From NCBI RefSeq assembly GCF_039539005.1, contig NZ_BAABCP010000001.1:2356001-2420000 (forward strand): DNA of 64,000 bases. Direction: 5' to 3'. Below the pieces are notes generated by a model. The model had not been told where the DNA came from, did no database searches, and saw nothing but the letters and a program-made list of their open reading frames with translations. Source of the stretch: Microbacterium soli. GTDB lineage: Bacteria; Actinomycetota; Actinomycetes; Actinomycetales; Microbacteriaceae. The position numbers and the translations under genes are program-made. Within the stretch, counting starts at the first letter, position 1. Every line of letters begins with the position of its first letter. Positions 17,184 to 28,618 of this stretch are shown in pieces.

Positions 17184-19690
17184 TGCGCGTTCCGCTTTCC
17201 TGGCTGCGCGAGTTCGTCGAGGTCGCAGAGGGCGCGACGGCGGAGGATGTTCTGGCCTCTCTGGTGTCGGTCGGCTTCGAGGAGGAGGACATCCACCGCT
17301 TCGAGATCACGGGCCCCGTGGTGGTCGGGCAGGTGCTGGAGTTCACCCCCGAGCCGCAGAAGAACGGCAAGACCATCAACTGGTGCCAGGTGGACGTCGG
17401 CGAGGCGAACGGCGGCGTGCGCGGAATCGTCTGCGGCGCGCACAACTTCGCCGTCGGGGACAAGGTCGTGGTGACCCTGCCCGGCTCGGTGCTGCCGGGG
17501 CCGTTCCCCATCGCCGCGCGCAAGACGTACGGGCATGTCTCGGATGGCATGATCGCGTCCGCGCGCGAGCTGGGACTGGGCGACGATCACGAGGGCATCA
17601 TCGTCCTGTCGACCCTGGGCCTGGACCCCGAGGTGGGCGAGGACGCCATCGCGCTGCTGGGCCTGGACGATGTCGCGATCGACGTCAACGTCACCCCGGA
17701 CCGCGGGTACGCGTTCTCGGTGCGCGGCATCGCCCGCGAGTACTCGCATGCGACGGGGGCGGAGTTCCGCGACCCCGGCATCCGGCCCTGGGGCGAGCTG
17801 CAGCAGCCGACGACGGGCTTCTCCGTCGCCGTCGACGATGCCGCCCCGATCCGGGGGAACATCGGTGCGCGGGAGTTCGCGGTCCGCGTCGTGCGCGGCG
17901 TGGACCCCAGCCGGCCCACACCCCCGTGGATGGTGTCGCGTCTGCTTCTGGCGGGCATGCGCTCTCTGGGCGTGCTCATCGACATCACGAACTACGTCAT
18001 GCTCGAACTCGGCAACCCGATCCACGGCTACGACCTGGACACCCTCACGGGCGGCATCACCGTGCGCCGCGCGCACGAGGGGGAGCACCTCCGGACCCTG
18101 GACGGGCAGGACCGCGCGCTGAGCACCGAGGACCTGCTGATCACGGACGACTCCGGTCCCATCGGCCTCGCCGGCGTGATGGGCGGCGGCCCGACCGAGA
18201 TGACGGCGAGCACCCGCAACGTGCTCATCGAGGCCGCCGTCTTCGACACGACGACGATCGCGCGCACCGCCCGCAGGCACAGGCTGCCCAGCGAGGCCTC
18301 CAAGCGCTTCGAGCGCGGAGTCGACCCGCTCATCCCGTTCGTCGCCGCACGGCGCGTGGCCGACCTGATGGTCGAGCTCGCGGGCGGTGAGCTCGCGGAC
18401 GAGGGCGGCGCGCTGTTCGCCACGGTCTCGCAGAGCGCCATCCTGCTGCCGAGAGGCTTCGCGGCCGGTGTCGTCGGCGTCGAGTACGAGGAGGCCGAGA
18501 TCACGGGAGCGCTGGAGACGATCGGCGCCTCCGTGGATGCCGCTGATGACGGCTGGTGGGTGACCCCGCCCAGTTGGCGCCCGGACCTCACCGACAAGTG
18601 GACCCTCGTGGAGGAGATCGCGCGCCTCCACGGCCTCGACCGCATTCCCTCCGTGCTGCCGGTCCCGCCGTCGGGCCGCGGCTACACCGCGCTGCAGCAG
18701 GGTCGGCGGCGGGTGTCCGACGCGCTCGCCGCGGCGGGCCTGGTGGAGACCCCGGCGTTCCCGTTCACCACCCAGGAGCACAACGACCTGCACGGTTCAG
18801 CCAGCGGGGAGCCGCTTCCCGGCATCCGCTTGGCCAACGCGCTCGACGGACACGCGTCCTTCCTGCGCCGCTCGCTGATCCCCGGCCTGCTGCAGACGGC
18901 GCACCGCAACATCGCACGCGGTCTGGTGGATCTGGCGATCTTCGAGACCGGCCTGGTGTTCGCCCCTGAGCCGGGGGAGGCCTACGGGACCGACTTCATC
19001 CCGCCGCTGGGGCAGAAGCCCTCCGATGAGACGCTGGCGGCGTTGAACGCCTCGATCCCACCGCAGCCGCGCCACGTCGCGGTGCTGCTGACGGGGAACC
19101 TTACCCCGCGCCAGCCCGGCCATCCGGCCGTGCCTGCGGGTCTGGGAGACGCGCTGGACGCCGTGCGCGTCATCGGCGCGGCAGCGGGCGTGGAGATCGA
19201 GGTGACCCAGACGCGGCGCGCGGCTCTGCACCCGGGCCGAGCCGGTGCGCTGACCGTCGCCGGCGAGGAGATCGGGTACGTCGGGGAGCTGCATCCGCAG
19301 GTCTCCGCGGATGCCGATCTGCCGGGCCGCGCCGTGGTCGCCGAACTCGATCTGGACCGCCTGCTGACGCTGGCCGGCGAGAGGGTGGTGGCGGCCTCGC
19401 TGTCGACCTTCCCCGCAGCCACGCAGGACGTCTCCCTGGTCGTGGGCGTCGACGTTCCGGCCGCCGAGGTGCGGGCGGCACTCGTCGAGGGCGCCGGTGA
19501 CCTGCTGGAGTCGGCGGCCCTGGTCGACGACTACCGCGGCGAGGGCGTCGAGGTCGGTCGCAAGAGCCTCAGCTACGCCCTGCGCTTCCGTGCCCCCGAC
19601 CGCACGCTCACCGCGGCCGAGGCGACCGAGGCGAAGCTCGCCGGTGTGGCCGTGGCGGCGGAGAGGTTCGGAGCCACGATCCGGGACTGA
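17183..19690 (+). CDS. pheT: Phenylalanyl-tRNA synthetase beta subunit
   Basis: 835-residue partner subunit that carries tRNA-binding and editing domains. Domains in order: tRNA-binding EMAP/OB-like part (about 40-155, NGKTINWCQVDVGE), B3/B4 editing domain (about 215-390), B5 (about 410-480), inactive class II core, and C-terminal FDX-ACB domain (last 95 residues, STFPAATQDVSLVV). I prefer ATG 17183, which overlaps the pheS stop as TGATG, over the GTG one codon upstream. Confidence 0.96.
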   Translation: MRVPLSWLREFVEVAEGATAEDVLASLVSVGFEEEDIHRFEITGPVVVGQVLEFTPEPQKNGKTINWCQVDVGEANGGVRGIVCGAHNFAVGDKVVVTLPGSVLPGPFPIAARKTYGHVSDGMIASARELGLGDDHEGIIVLSTLGLDPEVGEDAIALLGLDDVAIDVNVTPDRGYAFSVRGIAREYSHATGAEFRDPGIRPWGELQQPTTGFSVAVDDAAPIRGNIGAREFAVRVVRGVDPSRPTPPWMVSRLLLAGMRSLGVLIDITNYVMLELGNPIHGYDLDTLTGGITVRRAHEGEHLRTLDGQDRALSTEDLLITDDSGPIGLAGVMGGGPTEMTASTRNVLIEAAVFDTTTIARTARRHRLPSEASKRFERGVDPLIPFVAARRVADLMVELAGGELADEGGALFATVSQSAILLPRGFAAGVVGVEYEEAEITGALETIGASVDAADDGWWVTPPSWRPDLTDKWTLVEEIARLHGLDRIPSVLPVPPSGRGYTALQQGRRRVSDALAAAGLVETPAFPFTTQEHNDLHGSASGEPLPGIRLANALDGHASFLRRSLIPGLLQTAHRNIARGLVDLAIFETGLVFAPEPGEAYGTDFIPPLGQKPSDETLAALNASIPPQPRHVAVLLTGNLTPRQPGHPAVPAGLGDALDAVRVIGAAAGVEIEVTQTRRAALHPGRAGALTVAGEEIGYVGELHPQVSADADLPGRAVVAELDLDRLLTLAGERVVAASLSTFPAATQDVSLVVGVDVPAAEVRAALVEGAGDLLESAALVDDYRGEGVEVGRKSLSYALRFRAPDRTLTAAEATEAKLAGVAVAAERFGATIRD

Positions 19691-19776
19691 GCGCTCCATA
19701 CCCGCGGCGGAGCATGAGCGGGCCTTCTTCGACCTGCGCTGAGGCCCGCCGCACGAGCGACTGTGACGGCGCGGAT

Positions 19777-19806
19777 TTGCAGATGCCCGGGACGGGGCGC
19801 TACTGT
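19777..19806 (+). promoter_or_regulatory. Promoter of the arg leader
   Basis: TTGCAG (19777-19782), 18-nt spacer, TACTGT (19801-19806), then 6 nt to the leader-peptide ATG at 19813. Predicted leaderless. Confidence 0.55.
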
Positions 19807-19812
19807 CGCGTC

Positions 19813-19896
19813 ATGCCTTCGGCCGCACCCCTCCCGACGACGTTCACCGAGAACGCCGTCCTCGTGCGCCGACGCCGTCCCGGCCGCCGACTCTAG
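19813..19896 (+). CDS. Arginine-rich leader peptide upstream of argC
   Basis: 27-codon ORF, MPSAAPLPTTF at the start and VRRRRPGRRL at the end. Six of the last nine codons are arginine (CGC CGA CGC CGT, then CGC CGA), including two of the otherwise rare CGA. The ATG is 6 nt behind TACTGT, so it should be the first codon of the operon mRNA. Position, size and codon content match leader peptides that control amino acid operons by ribosome stalling, here on arginyl-tRNA supply. Stalling would free or block the hairpins between 19928 and 19984 that lead into the argC start region. This mechanism is inference; the ORF and its composition are seen directly. Confidence 0.6.
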   Translation: MPSAAPLPTTFTENAVLVRRRRPGRRL

Positions 19897-19988
19897 GCGA
19901 CTCCGCGCAGCCCCGTTCCGCCGTGGTCCGGGCCCGGTGCCGGTGTCGCCGCCCTGGCCCAAGCCCGTCATCGGGCGCACCCGACCGT

Positions 19989-19994
19989 TAAGGT
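19989..19994 (+). promoter_or_regulatory. TAAGGT before argC: ribosome site or second -10
   Basis: TAAGG at 19989-19993 is 7 nt before the argC ATG and reads as a Shine-Dalgarno. TAAGGT at 19989-19994 also fits a -10 with a leaderless start at 20001. The two readings cannot be separated by eye. Confidence 0.4.
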
Positions 19995-20000
19995 AGAACC

Positions 20001-21053
20001 ATGACGTACTCCGTCGCCGTCTCCGGCGCATCCGGTTATGCGGGAGGCGAGATCCTGCGGCTGCTCGAGGCTCATCCCGACATCGAGATCCGCACTGTCA
20101 CCGCGCACTCCAACGCGGGTCAGCCGCTGGTCGACCACCAGCCGCATCTGCGCTCGCTCGCCCACCTGACTCTGCAGGACACGACCCCCGAGATCCTCGC
20201 GGGCCACGACATCGTGTTCCTCGCCCTGCCGCACGGCCAGTCCGGCCAGTACACCGACGCGCTGGGGGAGGTCCCGCTCGTCATCGACGCAGGGGCCGAC
20301 CACAGGCTCGCCTCCGCTGCGGCATGGGACGCCTTCTACGGCGGCCCCTTCCACGAGCCCTGGACGTACGGCGTCCCCGAGCTGCTCGTCGACGGCCGAA
20401 AGCAGCGCGAGACCCTGCGCGGCACGACCCGCATCGCCGCCCCGGGCTGCAACGCCTCCACCGTCAGCCTCAGCCTCGCCCCCGGCGCCGCCGCGGGCGT
20501 CATCGACACGTCCGACATCGTCAGCGTCCTCGCCGTCGGCCCGTCCGGCGCGGGCAAGAGCCTCAAGCCGCACCTGCTGGGCAGTGAGCTGCTGGGCACC
20601 GCCAACCCCTACGCGGTCGGCGGCACGCATCGGCACATCCCCGAGATCCGGCAGGCCCTCGCGGAGGCGTCGGGGGCGGCACCGGAGGGCATCCGCATCT
20701 CCTTCACCCCGGTGATCGTGCCGATGGCCCGCGGCATCCTCGCCACCTCGTCGGCTCCCATCGCCGACGGCGTCACGGATGCGCAGATCCGGGACGCCTG
20801 GGCATCCGCCTACGACGGCGAGACGTTCGTGCAGCTGCTGCCCGAGGGGCGCTTCCCGCGCACGGCCGACGTGCTGGGCGCGAACACCGCGCTGATGGGT
20901 CTCGCGGTCGACCGTGCGGCGAACCGCGTGACCGTGGTCACCGCCGTCGACAATCTCGTCAAGGGGACCGCCGGCGCCGCTGTGCAGTCCATGAACCTCG
21001 CGCTGGGCCTCCCCGAGGACCGCGCCCTCACTGTGAACGGAGTGGCGCCGTGA
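20001..21053 (+). CDS. argC: N-acetyl-gamma-glutamyl-phosphate reductase
   Basis: 350-residue NADPH-dependent enzyme, third step of arginine synthesis. N-terminal Rossmann motif [15 protein letters not shown], catalytic Cys150 in APGCNAST, and the HRHIPEI substrate region are present. First gene of argC-argJ-argB-argD-argF-argH, in which every junction is a 4-nt ATGA/GTGA overlap. Confidence 0.97.
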   Translation: MTYSVAVSGASGYAGGEILRLLEAHPDIEIRTVTAHSNAGQPLVDHQPHLRSLAHLTLQDTTPEILAGHDIVFLALPHGQSGQYTDALGEVPLVIDAGADHRLASAAAWDAFYGGPFHEPWTYGVPELLVDGRKQRETLRGTTRIAAPGCNASTVSLSLAPGAAAGVIDTSDIVSVLAVGPSGAGKSLKPHLLGSELLGTANPYAVGGTHRHIPEIRQALAEASGAAPEGIRISFTPVIVPMARGILATSSAPIADGVTDAQIRDAWASAYDGETFVQLLPEGRFPRTADVLGANTALMGLAVDRAANRVTVVTAVDNLVKGTAGAAVQSMNLALGLPEDRALTVNGVAP

Positions 21054-22207
21054 GCGTGACCGCACCTCAGGGATTCGAAGCCGCCGGCGTCGCCGCAGGA
21101 CTGAAGAGCACCGGCAGGCCGGACGTGGCCGTGGTCGTCAACCGGGGGCCCCGCAAGGTCGGCGCCGCCGTGTTCACGAGCAATCGCGCCAAGGCCAACC
21201 CGATCCTGTGGTCGCAGCAGGTCATCGCCGACCGCATCGTCGAGGCCATCGTGCTCAACTCCGGCGGGGCGAACTGCTTCACGGGCTCCTTCGGCTTCCA
21301 GACCAGCCACCTCACCGCCGAGAAGGCGGCCGAGCTGCTGGAGGTGAGCGCGGGCGACATCCTGGTCTGCTCCACCGGGTTGATCGGCACCGGTGACGAG
21401 GTGTTCCGCGGCAAGGTGCTCGACGGCGTCGAGCGGGGCATCGCGAGCCTGAGCGCCGACGGCGGGCAGGTCGCCGCGGAGGCCATCATGACCACCGACA
21501 CCGTCTCGAAGACAGCGGTGGTCGCCCGCGACGGCTGGACCATCGGAGCGATGGCGAAGGGCGCGGGCATGCTCGCGCCGGGCCTGGCCACCATGCTCGT
21601 GGTCATCACCACGGATGCCGACCTCGAGGCGTCCGAGGCCGATGCCGCGCTGCGCCGCGCGACGAGCGTCAGCTTCGACCGGCTCGACTCGGACGGCTGC
21701 ATGTCCACCAACGACCAGGTCACGCTGCTCGTGAGCGGCGCGAGCGGCATCCGCCCCGACCTCGACGACTTCGATGCCGCACTCGCCGAGCTGTGCCTGG
21801 AGCTCGCGCGGAAGCTGCAAGGCGACGCGGAGGGCGCAAGTCACGACATCACGATCGAGGTCGTGAACGCGGCGACGGAGGTCGATGCGGTCGAGGTCGG
21901 CCGCTCGGTCGCCCGCAACAACCTCTTCAAAGCCGCGATCTTCGGCAACGACCCGAACTGGGGGCGCGTGCTGGCGGCCATCGGCACCACTCGCGCGGAG
22001 TTCGACCCCTACGCCGTCGACGTCACGATGAACGGCATCCGCGTCTGCTCGGACGGCGGGCCGGACCGGCCGCGCGAGGAGGTCGACCTGACCCCGCGCG
22101 CGACGCACCTGCTGATCGACCTGAAGGCGGGCTCCGCCACCGCGACGATCCTCACCAACGACCTCACCCACGACTACGTGCACGAGAACAGCGCGTACGC
22201 CTCATGA
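21050..22207 (+). CDS. argJ: Bifunctional glutamate N-acetyltransferase / ornithine acetyltransferase
   Basis: 385-residue self-cleaving acetyltransferase that recycles the acetyl group from N-acetylornithine to glutamate. The autoproteolysis site is in [15 protein letters not shown], where the Thr of ATML becomes the nucleophile of the beta chain. [20 protein letters not shown] and [15 protein letters not shown] are also family marks. The gene makes argA and argE unnecessary. GTG start overlaps argC. Confidence 0.96.
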   Translation: MSVTAPQGFEAAGVAAGLKSTGRPDVAVVVNRGPRKVGAAVFTSNRAKANPILWSQQVIADRIVEAIVLNSGGANCFTGSFGFQTSHLTAEKAAELLEVSAGDILVCSTGLIGTGDEVFRGKVLDGVERGIASLSADGGQVAAEAIMTTDTVSKTAVVARDGWTIGAMAKGAGMLAPGLATMLVVITTDADLEASEADAALRRATSVSFDRLDSDGCMSTNDQVTLLVSGASGIRPDLDDFDAALAELCLELARKLQGDAEGASHDITIEVVNAATEVDAVEVGRSVARNNLFKAAIFGNDPNWGRVLAAIGTTRAEFDPYAVDVTMNGIRVCSDGGPDRPREEVDLTPRATHLLIDLKAGSATATILTNDLTHDYVHENSAYAS

Positions 22208-23099
22208 CCCGGCTCCAGGACACCCCGCCCGAGGAAGCCGCCTACAAGGCGGCCACCCTCATCGAGTCGCTGCCGTGGCTGAAGAAGTTCCGCGACCAGA
22301 TCGTCGTGGTCAAGTACGGCGGCAACGCCATGGTCAGCGACGAGCTGCAGGACGCCTTCGCACAGGACATCGCCTACCTCCGGTACGTCGGCGTGCAGCC
22401 GGTCGTGGTGCACGGCGGTGGACCGCAGATCTCCAGCATGCTCGACCGGCTCGACATCCCCAGCGAGTTCAAGGGCGGATACCGGGTCACCAACACCGAG
22501 GCCATCAGCGTCGTGCGGATGGTGCTCACCGGACAGGTCAACCCGCAGCTGGTCGGCAAGATCAACTCGCACGGCCCGATCGCGACGGGTATCAGCGGTG
22601 AGGACGCCGGACTGTTCGGAGGGCGCCGACGCGGCGTCGTCATCGACGGCGAGGAGATCGATCTCGGTCGCGTGGGCGATGTCGTCCAGGTCGATCCGAC
22701 TCCGGTGCTCGACCATCTCGCGGCAGGGCGCATACCCGTGGTCTCCTCGATCGCGCCGGATCTGGATCACCCCGGACAGTCGCTCAACGTGAACGCGGAC
22801 GCCGCCGCGGCGGCGCTCGCCGTCGCCCTCGGCGCGCGCAAGCTCGTCATCCTCACCGATGTCGCGGGCCTGTACGCCGACTGGCCGAACCGTGACTCGC
22901 TCGTCTCGCACATCACCGCCGGCGCGCTCACCGACATGCTGCCGAAGCTGGAGTCGGGGATGATCCCGAAGATGCGCGCCTGCCTGGACGCCGTGCAGGG
23001 CGGAGTCGACGCGGCGGCCATCATCGACGGACGGGTGCCGCACTCGGTGCTCGTGGAGTTGTTCACCAGCAAGGGGATCGGTACGGAAGTGGTCGCATC

Positions 23100-23103
<4 letters not shown>
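22204..23103 (+). CDS. argB: N-acetylglutamate kinase
   Basis: 299-residue amino acid kinase. VVKYGGNAM (phosphate binding), [10 protein letters not shown], the [29 protein letters not shown] core (quoted in part) and SGMIPKM are present. The N-terminal helix of about 25 residues ([16 protein letters not shown]) is typical of hexameric, arginine-inhibited enzymes, so feedback inhibition by arginine is expected. Confidence 0.97.
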
Positions 23104-26655
<3,552 letters not shown>

Positions 26656-26670
26656 ACCCGGCGGAGGGTT

Positions 26671-27261
26671 TCACGCCGACGCATCAGCATCCGCGCGGGC
26701 CAGCGCGTTCTCGAGGGCGGGCAGAGCCTGCTCCTCCAGGTGCAGGCGCGCGGCGCTGACCCGAAGACTCACCGCTGCCGGAGTGATGCCCAGCCGCCGG
26801 GCGGCCTCGCGCTGGGTGACGTTCTCGGCGAGCACGTCGTAGACCTCCCAGCCCTTCTCGGACCTGCGGTCGCGCAGCTCGATGAGCAGTCGGACCAGCG
26901 ATTGGGCGTGCTCGGCGTGCACATCGCCGTTGATCGACAGGCGCGTCGGCTCGCTCTTGGCCGATTCGACGGCGTCGCGGGCGTGGATGAGCGCTTCTCC
27001 GCGCGCTTCCCGGATGCTCGGGGGAAGCGGTGCCTCCACCGTGCCGACGCCGACGCCGACGCTCCAGACGCCGCGGCGAGTGAGGTGGAGGATCAGGCGC
27101 AGAGCGGTGCGCGCCTCGGCGGTCAGGAGTTGGAACTCGTCGCCGACGGTGCGCTCCGGTCCCAGGAGGAGGCCGTCGTGGACGCGGAGCTCCGCCAGCT
27201 CCTCGGCGACCAGATCCGACCCCGTTCTGCTGGACTTCTGGTCCACGGTCAGTGCGAACAT
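26671..27261 (-). CDS. SatD-like protein with C-terminal HTH
   Basis: 196 residues. The N-terminal two thirds resemble SatD: ALTVDQKSSR, TVGDEFQLLT, the WSVGVGVGTVEAP strand and EALIHARDAVESAK. The GDEF string and the strand order recall cyclase/polymerase palm folds, but catalytic function is unproven. The last 50 residues form an HTH (TQREAARRLGITPAAVSLRV). The ATG is 6 nt behind TAGACT. The promoter region carries a 7-bp inverted repeat, so autoregulation is likely. It is divergent from the Pycsar-effector-like gene. Confidence 0.6.
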   Translation of the reverse strand: MFALTVDQKSSRTGSDLVAEELAELRVHDGLLLGPERTVGDEFQLLTAEARTALRLILHLTRRGVWSVGVGVGTVEAPLPPSIREARGEALIHARDAVESAKSEPTRLSINGDVHAEHAQSLVRLLIELRDRRSEKGWEVYDVLAENVTQREAARRLGITPAAVSLRVSAARLHLEEQALPALENALARADADASA

Positions 27262-27267
27262 GAGATT

Positions 27268-27273
27268 AGTCTA
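27268..27273 (-). promoter_or_regulatory. Leaderless-type -10 of the SatD-like gene
   Basis: TAGACT on the minus strand, 6 nt before the ATG; TTAACT at 27296-27291 could be the -35 (17-nt spacer). Confidence 0.55.
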
Positions 27274-27274
27274 C

Positions 27275-27300
27275 AGGCTTATATTGTAAGAGTTAAGCCT
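27275..27300. promoter_or_regulatory. Inverted repeat, candidate operator
   Basis: AGGCTTA (27275-27281) and TAAGCCT (27294-27300) are perfect inverted arms with a 12-nt AT-rich spacer. It fills the -35/-10 gap of the SatD-like gene and lies upstream of the divergent gene. Confidence 0.5.
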
Positions 27301-27327
27301 TGAGTATCATGTTTCCGTGAGGTTCGA

Positions 27328-27333
27328 TAGCAT
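27328..27333 (+). promoter_or_regulatory. Leaderless-type -10 of the Pycsar-effector-like gene
   Basis: TAGCAT, 6 nt before the ATG at 27340. AGGA within those 6 nt is too close to act as a ribosome site. Confidence 0.4.
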
Positions 27334-27339
27334 GCAGGA

Positions 27340-27861
27340 ATGAGCACAGAGCCCGGTGCGAGAGAGAACCAGATGCTGCAGGAAGCCCGTGATGACGTTC
27401 AGCATGCCGACCAGAAGGCATCACTGCTGCTGGCCACAGCAGGGGTCGGTTTCGGTGTCGTCGTCGGCGGTCAGATGTCCTCCCCCTGGCGAGCCGACCA
27501 GATGCTCTCCCCGATCGGCCAGATCCTCTGGTGGGCGGGGATCGTCGCGGCCGTCGCCTCCGTCGTCGCCGCCGCCGTCGCGGTCTGGCCCCGTTACCGG
27601 CTGGAGGTGATGCCGCGTTACGGCATCACGTACTGGGGACATGTCGCCGCATTCAGGGACCCCCGCAGTCTCGGCAAGGCCATGACCAAGGCCGGTTCGG
27701 ACCGCAAGGGCGCCGGACGCGACCGGGCGCTGCACCAGCTGTGGAGCCTGTCACGGATCGTGTTGAAGAAATACCGGTGGATCAGGGCATCCCTCGTTCT
27801 GGCCGGATGCGCCGTGCTCGGGCTGAGTCTTGCCGTGGTCATCTTCCCCGCAGTCCCATGA
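27340..27861 (+). CDS. Pycsar-effector-like (PycTM/DUF5706) membrane protein
   Basis: 173 residues. An amphipathic N-terminal helix with ARDDVQHADQKASLLLATAG leads to TM1 (about 27-47) and TM2 (about 62-85), then WPRYRLE, the ITYWGHVAAF motif, HQLWSLSRIVLKKY and TM3 (about 150-170). DxKA, PR and Y-GH in this order are marks of the PycTM domain, the membrane effector of pyrimidine-cyclase (Pycsar) anti-phage systems. No class III cyclase gene is adjacent, so it is an orphan or works with the divergent SatD-like protein. Effector function is inference. Confidence 0.7.
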   Translation: MSTEPGARENQMLQEARDDVQHADQKASLLLATAGVGFGVVVGGQMSSPWRADQMLSPIGQILWWAGIVAAVASVVAAAVAVWPRYRLEVMPRYGITYWGHVAAFRDPRSLGKAMTKAGSDRKGAGRDRALHQLWSLSRIVLKKYRWIRASLVLAGCAVLGLSLAVVIFPAVP

Positions 27862-27959
27862 GCACGGACGGCTCGAACGCCGACGACGCGGCGGAGAGCG
27901 CCTCGGCGGTGGCGGTGACGCTGACATCGTCGGCTCGCGGCCACGACCGTCATCGCTGA
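27858..27959 (+). CDS. Possible 33-residue ORF coupled to the PycTM-like gene
   Basis: ATGA overlap with the stop of the previous gene, then MSTDGSNADDAAESAS and an end RGHDRHR before TGA. It is Ala/Ser/Asp-rich without recognisable domain. Such overlaps mark real operon partners in this genome, but chance cannot be excluded for so short an ORF. Confidence 0.25.
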   Translation: MSTDGSNADDAAESASAVAVTLTSSARGHDRHR

Positions 27960-27962
27960 GGC

Positions 27963-28544
27963 TCACATCAGCACGAGCCGGACGATCGCGGCGACCGAGC
28001 CCGCCCACAGCAGGCTCGCGAGCGTGCCGATGATGAACCGCTCCCTGGCCTCGGACTCGGCGAGCTCGGGGAACCGGCCGATCCCCTTGACCGCGACGAT
28101 CACCGCGAGGGCCTCGGGAAATCCCACCACGATGGCGACCGCCGTGCAGACGCGCTCCAGGTAGCCGATGACCGTGCCGCCGCGCATGAGGGTCCGTGCG
28201 CGCGCCGGGTCGGCGTCGTGCGCGGCGAGGATCACGATGCCGCCGTCCTCGGTCTCGCGCACGCGGCTGCCTGCCGCGATCTCGAGCGCCCTGCGGGTGA
28301 ACGGGTTGCCGCCGACGGAAGCCGCCGCGACCCCCAGCGCGGCCAGGGGGATGCCCAGGGCCGGGACCGCGACGGGGCGGGTGACCACGACGATCGTGAT
28401 CGCGCCGACCACCAGCGCACCGCCGATCACGGCGACGGCGGTGGTCGGGCGCCGCAGCGCCGTCAGCGACAGCACGAGTACGACGAGCAGGATCGCGACG
28501 ATCACGCCGGAGAGGATGACCGAGGCGGGTTCGACGGGCGCCAT
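27963..28544 (-). CDS. Four- to five-TM membrane protein of unknown function
   Basis: 193 residues: TM segments at about 8-28, 35-55, 60-80, 125-148 and 172-192, with a short hydrophilic loop (RVRETEDGGIVILAAHDADPARA) between the third and fourth. The C-terminal ERFIIGTLASLLWA is its most characteristic stretch. I do not recognise a named family. The ATG at 28544 has no clear Shine-Dalgarno. It diverges from tyrS and is on the same strand as the SatD-like gene; the pair may once have been neighbours before the PycTM-like gene was inserted. Confidence 0.7.
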   Translation of the reverse strand: MAPVEPASVILSGVIVAILLVVLVLSLTALRRPTTAVAVIGGALVVGAITIVVVTRPVAVPALGIPLAALGVAAASVGGNPFTRRALEIAAGSRVRETEDGGIVILAAHDADPARARTLMRGGTVIGYLERVCTAVAIVVGFPEALAVIVAVKGIGRFPELAESEARERFIIGTLASLLWAGSVAAIVRLVLM

Positions 28545-28605
28545 GCCGCCAGCATGGCACGGGCATCCGACGTCACGCCGGAGCGGAGTGCGCGATCCGC
28601 GCTGA

Positions 28606-28611
28606 TAACCT
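28606..28611 (+). promoter_or_regulatory. Leaderless-type -10 of tyrS
   Basis: TAACCT, 7 nt before the GTG at 28619. No T-box leader fits in the short gap. Confidence 0.5.
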
Positions 28612-28618
28612 GTAGCGC

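Larger units (their letters stand above)
19691..20000 (+). promoter_or_regulatory. Regulatory region of the arg operon
   Basis: 310 nt between pheT and argC. It holds a promoter (19777-19806), a 27-codon leader ORF ending in an arginine run (19813-19896) and about 100 nt of GC-rich potentially folding RNA: CCGGGCCCGG palindrome at 19928-19937, GGGCC 19930-19934 with GGCCC 19956-19960, and TCGGG 19971-19975 with CCCGA 19980-19984 next to the argC ribosome site. No AT-rich ARG-box-like operator is visible. Confidence 0.6.
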
